Assembly (NCBI RefSeq): GCF_014805625.2
Contig: NW_023998431.1
Coordinates: forward strand, 4,368,168 to 4,432,167
From: Glossina fuscipes
Taxonomy: Eukaryota > Arthropoda > Insecta > Diptera > Glossinidae
DNA length: 64,000 bases
Reading direction: 5' to 3'
Shown here piece by piece: positions 1 to 11,366 of this stretch; the first letter of the stretch is position 1; every line of letters begins with the position of its first letter. The position numbers and the translations under genes were made by a program. Below the pieces are notes generated by a model. It was not told the DNA's origin. It was given only the letters and a program-made list of their open reading frames with translations, and did not search any database.

Positions 1-89
1 CAATTTTTATAGGCATGCACTCACTACTTAGATATTATACCATACTTTCTGAGTATTTTTTCACAATTCTTTTTTTATTGCTACAGGAA

Positions 90-300
90 AGATGACGTTT
101 TAGTTCTGAATAGGATTGACAGCGGGAGAGTGGCTTGGCCATTCAATGACATCGAAGTTATGCGTCCGGAAACACACCTTCTCCAAATAATAGATAAATG
201 TTTCGGATCATCATTCTGCTGAAAATTTCCATAGCAATGTGGCTTATCTTCATTGGCATGAGAACATGGGATATAGTTTCGAACAAATTTTTATGACGAA
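90..300 (-). pseudogene. Decayed Tc1-like transposase fragment
   Basis: Read on the minus strand, this stretch gives broken pieces typical of the catalytic half of Tc1 transposases: a Q-N-D-D-P-K-H segment (usual form Q-D-N-D-P-K-H), then an E-W-P-S-H-S-P-like segment spread over two frames. The DNA closely matches the plus-strand Tc1 copy near 59281-59400, including the stretch reading gaagataagccac, so the two belong to one family. Frameshifts and stops make it non-coding. Sequence up to about 450 may belong to the same copy, but I cannot place its ends. Confidence 0.7.
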
Positions 301-1623
301 TTTTTTTTCCTTTTAACCAAAGTCCATTTTTTTCGCATTATTCTTAAACAAAGTTTTTTTTGATTCGTTGCTGGTCGGCACCAGTTTTGATGGCCTCAAG
401 CAACGCGTTACCTCTTATCCCAATTAGCTTTTCTAAGGCACCTTCCCAGCTATTCTTCATAGAAAGTTAGCACCACATAATCGTCGACGAGCAGTTCGGG
501 ATGATACAGCATTTGCAATTTCATTGAAAATTGCCTTAAACGTCGTGAAGAGGTCTCGTTTTGTTAAAATTACGACGCGATTTTCGGAAGAAGGAGAACT
601 ATTCTTATTGATTCACGTAATATTCCGAATATTTTTTTACGAGTTTAAAACATTCGTGACGAAGTCCGAAGTGACCGGTAAAAAATTTGCGTACTTTTCA
701 CTGGTTTCGCGGCTGATGACCTGGTCGTCCTCTTGTTTCGCTGCAATAATTTGCTCGACCGATCTCATATTATCATAAAAAATGAGTTCAAGCTTCTCAA
801 GAAAAACGATTTACTTTTACAATTCACTTTTATAACAAAATTTGCTTCCCACAGCTTTAAAGAGTACGCATCTCTTTCACTGTCCATCTGGAAAGGCTAG
901 AAAAATTACGTCACATGGGATTCCGGGAATTAGGTTTTGAACAGTTTTGTTACGTGGGAAAATATTGTCTGAGATTTGCGGAAGTTACCCTTTACAATTT
1001 CTATGGCATAGAGCTGAAAATTGCACTTCGCAGCTACTTTCCTATTTACCTTTGTATATGTGTAGATATGTAGGGTTTCAAGAATCTAATCGTAGCGTAT
1101 CTATACACTCGGTATACATTGCAAATATAAAAAATTTTTGATTTTGATTATCCTGCTTGCGCTTTTTTTATTCATTACGTTAAACTTATACCCATAAGCA
1201 ATTTTGTTCAGATCGGTTTCATCTTATTTTTCACAAAACTTAATTTCGAAAAAAAAAGAAAAAAACATTGGAGTCAAGACTATTTTATAAAATTCGTGGA
1301 ATTATTTGCGGAATTTTTTTTTGTTTTTTTTTTTTTTTGTTTTATTGATCTCCGGCCGACATATTGAAGTTGTTTTTGTTATCATCTGCGATTTTATCGC
1401 AACAATCAAATCAGTTAAAATTCTAAGCATGTTGGAGACTATATTTATGAGATTCTTTTTATAAATTTCTTGGCAATTTTTTTTTACACCTTGCCTTTAT
1501 TCTGATATATCGATTTATTGTTTTAATGATGTTTCGTGCATAAATTACTTAAATACAAATTTGTATTTAAAATATAATTTTTGAAGCAATCAAGACATTA
1601 TTTATGTATCGTTGAGGATTAAC

Positions 1624-2300
1624 TTTTATACCCATTATCGAAGGATGGGAAATATAATGAATTTGTCGTTGCATTTGCATTATCCAAAAACATTGATTAC
1701 AGTCAAGATGAAGTACTTAATACTCACCATTAGTTTAGCTGCACGTTTTTCTCTATCTGTCTGCTCATCCGTTTATCTTGCTATACTCATACGTTCTCAT
1801 ATACGCTATCATCTAGAGAAGCTTATATGGTCGAATAAATGCGTTCACGCAAATAGAAAAATTTGAATAACCTGTGTTCACACAGAATTTCTATATACTT
1901 TTTTTAGTTTCCATATATGATAGAAATTTGGAGAGTCACAAGTCACAAAACGGCAGACTGTAATTTGTTTCGATATTTATACTGTAACCCATGGCACAAG
2001 GGTGTACAAAGGTTGCGCGGATGTATACAAGTCTCAGAAGGACTTGAGATAGATCCAGCTTTTTTTATATTTTCCAATCAATTCAGAATCACTATCTAAG
2101 CTTAACTATCTATTTAGCCGCCTGCTCACCTGTCCACCTGATGACCGTCCATATAATCTTGTGTTTGAATTTTTGAAGAATTTTGTGTAAATTTAGTTCA
2201 CCGACGTGCTTTGGCCTAAGGACGAATGCTTTTCGCAATGCACTTTTTCGACTTGGTCAGGGGCAGGTATATGGATTAAGCCTAATTTTGAAAAATTTTT
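1624..2300 (+). repeat. Two adjacent DINE-like repeat fragments
   Basis: At 1626 a degenerate terminal hairpin (atacccattatcgaaggatggg) is followed by the Tyr/Phe-poor core with a ctgtctgctcatccg segment. A second start occurs near 1977 (actgtaacccatggcacaag), followed by the aaggacttgagatagatcc block that also occurs at 52480. Both run in the plus direction. They are fragments of dispersed fly repeats and carry no coding capacity. Confidence 0.55.
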
Positions 2301-4412
2301 ATATCATTAACTTTATTAAACAAAGTGATATAGCATATTCAATAGTATATGGTGGGCCGCGATCAACTATAATGTTTTTATTTGTTTCACTTTAAAAAAG
2401 TATTTATCGAATAACATGAAAGAAAAGGAAAGACAAACTCTGTGGAGATTAATAATAGTTTTGCGAATGTTGATAATCCTTTTAAGATATATTTCGAATG
2501 TAAAAAGATTGGTAAGCTAGCAAAATGTTGGCACACCTGAAATTAATTTTTAAATTTATTAAGTAAAAATTCGAGTTTCTTACCAAAAATTTGCAGTCGA
2601 TTACGCCTGTGTTCCAGGATATTTTACTATTGTGAGCGTTCTTTACGTCACTATTTTTGATTAAGAAGAAAATAACAACACCATAAACTCTTGCCACAAG
2701 CGCAAGCTCAAGCGAAATTTTCTTGTGTAAGTTCTGATCTTCAATCCCTTTCCCCTCCACCCACGATTCTTTGATCGTACAATCATTATTAATAGCGAAA
2801 CGACATTGACCGTCAGTTAATGATTAAAAAGATCGGACATAAGTTGAAATAATGAACAACAACCGATCGCAGAACATTCAAAGGGGGCTTATTATAATAA
2901 AAAAGAAACTCAATTTCCGTGGCGAATTCAAGAAACCCCGCCGCGTACTGCCTTACGGCGATGCCACATATTTTGAGAACACCAATGAATGATAACACAC
3001 TAGTCTATAGTTTCTTGGACGACGTACAATAACTTAATTAAAATCCAAATTAGCAGAAAATCGGAATAAATTGTCAAAATTATTTACAAGAACACTAACA
3101 CTAATTGAAATTTAAAACACTTTGCAATCTTCATCCCAAAAATTCGGATTCAACGTAGACATGTCTGTGCGTTCGTCCATCCGTCTAAGATTCTATATTG
3201 GGATTGGTATGAATCCAAATAGAAACAAAAACGGAAAGCGCAACCTTAGCTTTTATACTCTTAGATGAGAGGCAGTACAGATAAAATTTTGACAATAATC
3301 GCGATTTTTTCAGGAGACCACAACAATAACTTACAATCTAAAATCGAAGTATTTACCAGAGCACCCGTGACATATAATTAGTAGAAATCTTTAGCCTACG
3401 GTTTGAATTAGATATTGATCTATAACTTGATAGAGAATTTCGCTTGAACAATTATTATATTTAAAAATGATTGCATTATAGAGTGTCCCAAATTTTCGCC
3501 CCTTGCTTGCTTCGCTTGTCACACCCAGCACTAGGCAGCAATGATTCCAAAAGTAAATTTTTGTAGAAAGAAACAACAGAAACTATATGGCCATCGCATA
3601 ATACCTATTTAGCTTAGGTATGTCCGTCTGTCCACCAGCATGTGTTTACGGCTCCTAATAACACAAAAACAACGGGTTTCATTAATTTGCAAGCTATAGA
3701 AAATTTCCGACAAAAATGTAATATTTACTTTACTTTAAACTAATCTACGGATTCTATACAACCATATTTGTAATCGGTCAAAAACTACTGTTAAGTGTGG
3801 AAGGTACGCTTTAGAGTGATTACTTTGATTGCTTACTTTGATTATTTACTTGTTTTGTTTTGTTTTTTTTTTTTTTTTATAATTTCAACATTAATGCTTT
3901 ATTCAATTGATGAATTTATAGAAAAAAACCAACAAATAAATGTAAAATAATAAATTCTCGCTTGACACAGATTTCTTTCGTAACGTAAAAGCTTTTAGTT
4001 GAAGATGTTCGAAGACAACAAAACACACTTATATTGACTCGGGCACACCTTCAAATCCATTCTCTATATATAGATATAAGCAGAAAAAAGAATTCTATTG
4101 CTTGTTATGCTTAATTACACATGTTAAACAGTACGTGCCTTCATGTTCAGGTGTTAAGACGTTTGAAAAACCAATTTTTCTATGAATAAAATTCTACACA
4201 TTTCGATCTTCCCACATGAAAAATTAACATAGTTTTGCGTAAATATTTTATTAGTGACCAATTTTAATTTATTTATTATTTTATGCCGTAACATTTTTCA
4301 TTCATTACATCGTTAAGTTGAATGGTGCTGTCATCTCGTCAATCCAATTGTAACCTATAAGAAGTAATATTCGAAACCGTATAGTTAGGCGTACATGTTC
4401 TCAATCAAAAGG

Positions 4413-4512
4413 NNNNNNNNNNNNNNNNNNNNNNNNNNNNNNNNNNNNNNNNNNNNNNNNNNNNNNNNNNNNNNNNNNNNNNNNNNNNNNNNNNNNNNNN
4501 NNNNNNNNNNNN
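4413..4512. other. Assembly gap, 100 N
   Basis: Exactly 100 consecutive N, the usual placeholder for a gap of unknown size in a scaffold. It is followed by an AT-rich microsatellite-like stretch, which may be why the assembly broke here. Distances measured across it are not reliable. Confidence 0.98.
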
Positions 4513-4683
4513 AATAATAATATAATAATAATAACGATGATAATAAAAAAGACAAATAATAGTTTTCCCATATTCATTCTACACTTAGGGTATCCACGTT
4601 TCAAGACGAAAACGCTTTTCTTTATTACTTGTAATTGTTTTCGTAAAACGCCGTTATTATTGGTTCGGACTTGGCTACCAAGC

Positions 4684-4697
4684 ACTTCTATATATAC

Positions 4698-4736
<39 letters not shown>
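4684..4736. repeat. AT/ATAC microsatellite
   Basis: Alternating TA with interspersed ATAC units lies just after the assembly gap. A similar short run occurs at 4964-4992. This is simple sequence with no feature attached. Confidence 0.9.
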
Positions 4737-6492
4737 GAAAATTATTCAATTTTGTGTTATAAAATAATAACTTTGATTGTTTACAGTTAATTATAAGTTA
4801 AACTCCATCAAAGCGCACCGCTGTCAAGAGTTGGCAAAGTTTCATTTGGTGTATATGCTGTAGCACCGAAAAGAAATGTTATGCAAACAATTGCTGTAAG
4901 CCAAGCACACACTATTACTATTATCATGATTAAATCAATTATACTTTGTCATTGATTTGTGTATATATAATGTATATATATATATATGTATACGTAAGCA
5001 TACACATGCACGTATGCTTACGTATTCATTTCTTCAATCGATTTGTAACATTTTGAAGCTTACATGGTGGATCAGCTTAACATTCCGAAAAGATTTACTC
5101 ATGTCTATCTTTCGATCTATCTAGTTTTACAGCAATCGGTAGAAGTCTAAATTTCAAAACGAAAATGTTTCGGGTCAGTTCACTTTTCCGACCAAATATA
5201 TTTTTCGATCTAAAATACTGTAATATTCAAAAATTTCTCGAAAAAAGTTGCTAGTTAATGATATTTCGGCATTCTTAGTTGTTATGAAAAATTTCTTTCA
5301 GCTGGGGAAATTGTTGAATCCCTCGTTATATAACAGTTCCTACGAAAACTGCATATGGTAGAAAAGGTTAACTTTCAGTATTTGATGGTGAAAATTAAAT
5401 CGTAATCGTAAATTGACAAATGAATCAATCTTACCGAATTTGGGCTAAGGAGGTCTATTTCTTTGACAACATCGCATATAAAATTTCCCATGAATAGTAA
5501 TCGCTTGAGAAAAAGGTTTACATTTTTATATTTTATGATGAAAGTTGATCCATAGTAGTAAATTAACCAAAAACATTAACGGTAGGGAATATGGATCAAA
5601 TAGGCCTATTTTTTAGGGCCTAATATATATCAGACTTGTTACAAGAAGAGGGTTTAATTTCTAGTTTTTATGCCTGAAACTGAAAAATAATAACATTTCC
5701 ATGATGCAAATTAAATTTGAATCACGCTAAGTAATATTTTGCGTACACTCCAATATGAGGGCCTTCACAAAACGTATGCTTTTGCATGAAAATAATGTCT
5801 AATTGTTGTTAGCCTATTATAACTAAAACGAAAGAATAACTGCACTAAGCGATTTGATGTAGGTATAAGCTATCCAATGGCCGGTCTTGCCCGATTATAG
5901 TGTTCGTATCCTTCTTATATTCTTATAAAAGTTTGTAATTATTTCTATAGATCATGTTTTGGTATGATCATACATATTAATGTCGATCGAAAAAACTATT
6001 AACATCAATGACCCAACTATTATATAAAGTAATGAAGTAAAACTTACTTACAAAATTATAAATTCCTATTTGCTTACCTCATTCGGTGTGAGCAACAAGC
6101 TAACCTTATATTTCTAAACCCTCACCATATTCATGAATTTAATCATTTGATGCTTTTTCTACTTATCACATCAAAAATTACGTTCTACTTCAACTAACCA
6201 TTTGCTATGAATGCCTTAAATGCAGATAAAGCAGACACATGAAGCCTTCTCATCTCTTTAAGTTTGCTGTTAGTTACGTGGCGAACCGCTGCGTAAAAAT
6301 TCAGTAAATTTTTGTTTATTACGTTCATATTCACAGGCTATTTGTAATAATTTATACGGAAAAAGACATCCCTGCAATGAAAAGAAAAATTATTATAAAT
6401 TAAATATGGCAATAAAAAAAATCGCGCCTCTTCACGTCTCTCTGCATCTAGTACGAGCATCTCCGGAGCACGCTTGATCATCTTGTCACTTT

Positions 6493-6873
6493 TTATGGAC
6501 AACATCGTTTCCTTAGAAACATTGTTGCCCAGTTATCACGTTTGCAGTCTTGAGTTTTTGGCTTCGACGCACATCGCGCGTTTTCTCTATTGTTTCTAGC
6601 CCATATAATATACGGCTGCTTCTCACAATCCGACATTCCACGCCATCTTTTACCAACCCTGCGGCATATGACAGGTGGCCGCAATTTTTTACACTGCTGT
6701 TTCAACTTTTGCCGATACTCGTTCAAGAACACAAAAAACGATGTACGTGCCGTCGAGCTTTGATAAATTTCTTTTTCTTGACAAGGATTCTCCGATGAGG
6801 ACTTCCTTTCGCACTTGACGTCACATTCCAATTTGATGTAATCATTATTTTGAGTCATCTTTAAAATCACCAT
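6493..6873 (-). CDS. HMG-box protein, MST-HMG / protamine-like type
   Basis: Single-exon frame of 126 residues opening with a true ATG at 6873. Residues about 40-97 form an HMG-box-like domain: an S-F-F-V-F-L-N-E-Y-R start, a basic K-L-K-Q-Q-C-K-K helix, then V-G-K-R-W-R-G-M-S and P-Y-I-I-W-A-R-N-N-R. The spacing and the W/Y/R pattern are those of the MST-HMG boxes of Drosophila sperm-nucleus proteins such as the Mst35B protamine-like proteins. The C-terminus is basic and ends in R-K-R-C-C-P; cysteine and arginine content is high, which suits disulfide-stabilised compaction of sperm DNA. By inference this is a male germline chromatin protein that acts in the nucleus. It is divergently arranged with the methyltransferase gene, 133 bp between start codons. 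An extra short upstream exon cannot be excluded, and the exact orthologue is not identified. Confidence 0.75.
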   Translation of the reverse strand: MVILKMTQNNDYIKLECDVKCERKSSSENPCQEKEIYQSSTARTSFFVFLNEYRQKLKQQCKKLRPPVICRRVGKRWRGMSDCEKQPYIIWARNNRENARCASKPKTQDCKRDNWATMFLRKRCCP

Positions 6874-7006
6874 AAATTTATTTTTCTAAATTAAAAAATT
6901 TCCTTTAAAAATTGACTTGGAAAAAATAAGAAATAAACTGTTACAACAACGAAAGAAATTTATTATTGGTTTGCCGAATTGCAGAAGAAGAAGCAAAAAA
7001 ACAAAT
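6874..7006. promoter_or_regulatory. Shared divergent promoter interval
   Basis: The start codons of the HMG-box gene (-) and the methyltransferase gene (+) are separated by only 133 bp, so both 5' UTRs and core promoters must fit in or overlap this interval. It is AT-rich with no convincing TATA box. If the HMG-box gene is testis-specific while the methyltransferase is general, this short stretch must support two different expression programmes, or the transcripts start inside each other's leaders. Confidence 0.6.
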
Positions 7007-8141
7007 ATGTCCAATTTAAGTGAAAGTAATTTCCAAATATTTTTAGAGCAAGTGCAAAAACAATTTTTATGTTGTTATCCTGTACAATGTATTCAATGGC
7101 AGGTATAATATTTAATAACATGCAAAATCTATACAAAATCATATAATAAAATCTTACTTGCAGAATTTTCCTAAACATTTAAATTGGGATCAGCAAAACA
7201 TGCTAATAGATTACACGTATAAATGCCACCTGAATCGAGAAATGCCTATTAAATTACAATATCAATTAAATTTCCTGAAGAAACTGATTGCTTATTTAGA
7301 GCAAGACTGCTCTGAGATACATGATTCGATCTATGAAAGCTTTTGCGAAGCGCAACGAAAAATTGTTAGTCAGCCGTCAGAGAAATTTGCTTTTAAACAT
7401 TATGTACTGAGCGAGAAAGTCCATTTCAGTTTAAAAGAATCAAAAAGTTTTGTGGCCGATGGTACTACGGGACTATGTAGCTGGCAAGCAGCATTGGCCT
7501 TAACGGACTATTTTCTACACCACAAAGCAATACTTTGGAATCGACGGATTTTAGAATTGGGATCTGGTGCCGGCCTGTGTGGTTTGATAATTTATAGATT
7601 ATGTGAGCCAAAACATCTTTTATTAACTGACGGCAGCTTATCGTGCCTAAAGCTTATAGAAGAAAATATTAAACGTAACTTTCTACACATAGAAGAAACA
7701 ATAGATAACAAATGGCTTATGAATGATCATATTTTGGAATGTTGTTTGGTAGACTGGAAAGAGATAAATTGTGTGAAAGAAGTGAAAACAATGCTGCCAG
7801 ATATACTTTTAGCTGCGGATGTTGTGTATGACAGCAGTGTTTTTGATGATTTATTACACGCCATTGATTACGTGTTTAATTTAAAACAGAATAAAGTAAA
7901 AATGTTTCTGGCTGCTACTGTTAGAAATCAAGCAACTTTGAATGGTTTTCTTAACAAATTAGGTGAACAACATTACAAAGGGATTCTTTTAAAAAATGTT
8001 TTATATATATATATATTTATATATTTATTTTTAGGAAATCTTCGTTTTCAAGTAGATAACGCCGAAGTTATACCTTTAGAAGAGAGTTTCCTTTATTGGG
8101 ACCGCTTAACGCCGGTTAGAATTTTAATTATAACGAGATAA
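7007..8141 (+). CDS. EEF2KMT: eEF2-lysine N-methyltransferase (FAM86 family)
   Basis: Three exons, 7007-7102, 7164-7962 and 8035-8141, encode 333 residues, close to the 330 of human EEF2KMT/FAM86A. The enzyme transfers methyl groups from S-adenosylmethionine to a lysine of translation elongation factor 2 in the cytosol. Residues 162-170 give the SAM-binding motif L-E-L-G-S-G-A-G-L. It is preceded by G-L-C-S-W-Q-A-A-L-A-L and followed by the acidic L-L-T-D-G-S and the A-A-D-V-V-Y-D motif near residue 250, all in the family order. The start is the ATG whose frame joins exon 2 through a GT-AG intron of 61 nt (phase 0). The second intron (7963-8034) is 72 nt, a multiple of three, and has no stop, so the unspliced frame stays open. 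Removing it yields an N-K-L-G-N-L-R-F-Q-V junction, which fits the family better. Confidence 0.95.
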
Positions 8142-9321
8142 TCGTAAGCATATGCATTATATACAAACCATGCCACGGCATCATACCACTGAAAAGGTAG
8201 GAAATGTTTTCCAAATCAACTCATCATCAAAAATTCTACTTTTACAATGGAAAAATGCTCCAAGAAGACTTGCAGCGAGCAAAACGGGCGCATTATATGT
8301 AACATTATATGTAATGTCATCAATGTTCAAATACTCTCTTTAAGAAAAGGAGCAAAATTTTACATTTTAATTTAACGCACATATCAAGGAGGTTCTATAC
8401 ACGAATATAAATTTTTAAGCATATTTTTTACTAAACATTCAAACTTATGGAATAGATTATATCGACCACATTAGCCAGACGTAAATGTTGCTCTCAATTA
8501 AAAAAGTCCATAAAATTACAATTAAGCCAAATATAAGTGAAACTAAACAAACAAATATTGAGCTAAAAAATACAAAAATTGGAAGAGAAACTAGCCAAGA
8601 AGTAAAACCATTAGATCATTTCCACATCCACAAAACAAAGCAAACAGTAAATCAAAATGTACCAGTAAAGAGTAGTCGAGTGTTTGCGTTTATATCCCTT
8701 CATTTCAGTTTCTTAATATACTCGTATCAGTACCATGTTTCTTAATATACTTAACGCATCCAAACTTATTGCTGCTTCATTCAATCTTTACATTTTTTTT
8801 TTTTTTAATATATCACTTAATGTCAGCGCTCACCTATAAATTACTAGCTTGTCATAATAATTGAGGAGTGGTCACTTCTTTAAATATAAAAATAAAAAGA
8901 TTCAAAATGACAGAATTTTTTTATTAAAGTTCGATTCTTTATGCCATATAGATCATGTCATCGATATACTTATAGGTTTACAGTTAACCTGTCGACTATG
9001 CACCCGACACAGACAGGAATATCGAAATGAAAGCATTCTCTAGAAATGGCTTTTTGCTTATTTTATTTAATGAATCCTGGAAATATCAATCAAAATCTGT
9101 CTTGATTAGAAGCCAAAGCATCACAATGGATGCAAAAAATGTTAGATACATCACAGCAAGGTGAAATGTCCACTTTTAAGAATTTGCTAGAACAATTAAG
9201 CTTATTGACAAATCTATAAATGAAAAATAACGTAACCTACAAATCGTCGCTGTTATTGTCTTCAGGATCGACAGATTAGACAGTAATAAAATATTCATAT
9301 ATTTTCGTTATTATATTCTTT
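8142..9321. other. Intergenic, no gene recognised
   Basis: AT-rich DNA between the methyltransferase stop and the broken membrane-protein gene. Small frames at 8152-8343, 8485-8745 and 8861-9043 lack motifs and do not join to neighbours. The first part must contain the methyltransferase 3' UTR. Nothing else is seen. Confidence 0.6.
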
Positions 9322-10110
9322 TTAGTTAAAAACACAATTATTAACAACTAATTGCTTATAGTAGGTATGGTGGCGTCGTTTAAACATCCAACATTCAATT
9401 GTTCGATTTGATGTTTTTGAAATATAGATACGATACGTTCTTGGCACTTTCATGCCTACGACCAATGCCAATAATGAAACAATTATGATGAAAACAAAAC
9501 CCTGAGACATTAATGTGCTAATATCCGTAGAATAAAAATATGAATTTTTCTGATTCGAAACAAAATAATAATAAATCATACCAGTCGCTAATAATTTTAA
9601 AGCATATGATGCATAAATGACTAATTCGTTGTAACGAAAATGCGCTACCTCTACCAAAATGATTTGTAAATTTGAATAATTTATACCGAAGCATAAAATA
9701 ATTAGCCAAAAAGGTATACTGGTTTTTACAGAATTACACATAAGCATTTAGGTTGAATCGAATAGGTTCTGCCCGTCGCTATTCAGGAGTTCGTGACTAA
9801 CATAACAACATAAGAAGCCGACATGCATTGTGCTATGTATTCTATCATGTCTTTCCGATAAGTCGCAGAAAAAAGTTCAACCCTTTGAACCTGATGTCCA
9901 CTTGCTTTCATAAAGTAGACCACCATAATTTTTATTCCCAAATTAAACAAAGCCGTCGCTAAATTCCCCGTTAAAAGACAAAGCACAGAGTTGCTTGTAA
10001 TAAATGAGATAAATAGTCCAAAAATTGGTCCGTAGCCAATTGAGGTGATGTTAAGATTACGTGCAGCCACAAACGCAGATATCGTATAGCCGTACGTACA
10101 CTAGCGTACA
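9322..10110 (-). pseudogene. Broken paralogue of the neighbouring multi-pass membrane protein
   Basis: Two hydrophobic open stretches in different frames (about 10110-9783 and 9747-9322) resemble parts of the intact protein encoded at 11365-13026. The clearest match is the pattern E-x-x-x-F-x-Y-x-E-L, then S-Y-x-L and A-T, followed by one more long hydrophobic helix; in the intact protein this is the next-to-last membrane segment. A stop (near 9783) and an in-frame TAA just before 9747 separate the parts, and sequence equivalent to the central loop and the following helices seems missing. I therefore read it as a tandem duplicate that has decayed. A small unrecognised intron near 9750-9783 is the alternative. 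Confidence 0.6.
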
Positions 10111-11364
10111 CTAGGTAAAAAACTAAAACATAGGCTTTTTTTGCGATTAAATGAATTAAAAGCTTACAAAGGTGGAACTGGAAAAACAAAGAGAAGAACA
10201 TCGCATATATTTACCCAGGATGCAAGGAGCATATAAAAATAATTTGTAAAGAAAATTTTGGCAAATGTCCGTCATTGTTCAATACATAAATTCGTTTTTA
10301 TGATAAATTTTGAAAATTGTATGCACTCTCGAAATAATGGTGCAATGAATTTTTAATTGAATATTCATATTCTAAAGTTTTAAATCAAACTGAGAGAGAA
10401 TATCTAAAGTGCTTTTTTCGCAGTCACGGCTCTTCTGATAAAACTGATAAGATAATATGAAAAAAAGACATTATTTTCTTTTTGTTGCAAATATTTATCT
10501 ATGTATGAATCAATTTGAAGCGAATACTGGACACGCCTTACCTGGTCACGCTAAACTACTTATAAAGCAATTCTTCAATTAATTCGTTACAAGGTTATCA
10601 TGACGATGGCATTTTTCGAAAACAACTTATGCACAATGTAAATATACATACTTGAACGCTTCAAAAGAACTTTTTTGGTTTCAATTAAAATGTAGCGATC
10701 TTATCTATTTTTCAGCACAGAAACGCAATAGTAGTAGGAATAGTAAAAAACGAAGTTAATGCGAAATATTTTTTGGATTTTTTACATGTGACAACTGTTA
10801 CGATCAATTTAATAAGCTTGTAATCTTTTAGTGATCAATGAAAAAGAGTTCAATTACATGATAAGTCTTACAAGCGATTTTCTGCCTTTCTCTCTTTCAG
10901 GGTATGTCTTATTAGTAACACATGTGGTTATGGATAGAATTGCTTAGTGGACGACTTAATAATAGCACTTCATATATTTATATAAAGTTCTACGAATTGA
11001 TTTTTGTATTTTTGAATTTTTCTTTTTTTTTTTTTTTTGACTTTTATTTAAAATAAAAATAATGCAAATTATAGCTTACGCATCTTTGGTATAGAAAAGC
11101 AATCTAATGTGTTAACCATATCCTGTTGCTTGATTAAAAATCTCTTTTCATTTCTTTTTTTTTTTCTTCATTATAAAATTTTATTAAATAATTATTACAC
11201 TTGTAATATAAATAAATACTAAAAAAAAAAAAAAAAAAAAATGAGCCGATAGTCTTTATTACTTATGCTCATCTTTGCTCTGTATAAATTATTATAATGA
11301 TAATAATACAAAAAAAAAAAAAAAATCAAAAAAGAAAAAAACGACCGAAAGAGAAAAAACTTTA
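10111..11364. other. Intergenic, AT-rich
   Basis: No coding signal apart from small frames with simple-sequence content. Homopolymer runs of A/T occur at 11023-11038 and 11221-11240. The extreme right edge is the 3' end of the membrane-protein gene. Confidence 0.6.
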
Positions 11365-11366
11365 TT
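11361..11366 (-). terminator. Poly(A) signal overlapping the stop codon
   Basis: On the minus strand the stop codon TAA of the membrane-protein gene is directly followed by TAAAG, so the hexamer AATAAA starts inside the stop codon. If this signal is used, the 3' UTR is only a few tens of bases long. Confidence 0.55.

Larger units (their letters stand above)
450..6490. other. Intergenic stretch, no gene recognised
   Basis: All reading frames here are short, AT-biased and lack family motifs. The region holds fragments of the DINE-1-like repeats (near 1624-1860, 1972-2300, 3150-3280 and 3595-3800, each with the gtccgtctgtcc-type core or the terminal ataccc hairpin), the assembly gap at 4413-4512 and AT dinucleotide runs. 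I see no exon with good splice sites. The right end leads into the 3' side of the HMG-box gene. Confidence 0.6.

Noticed and set aside
4401..4685. 94-residue minus frame crossing the N run
   Set aside because: About a third of it is unknown bases and the rest is AT simple sequence; it is an artefact of the gap.
6550..6798. Plus frame opposite the HMG-box gene
   Set aside because: It mirrors the HMG-box coding exon and has no motif of its own.
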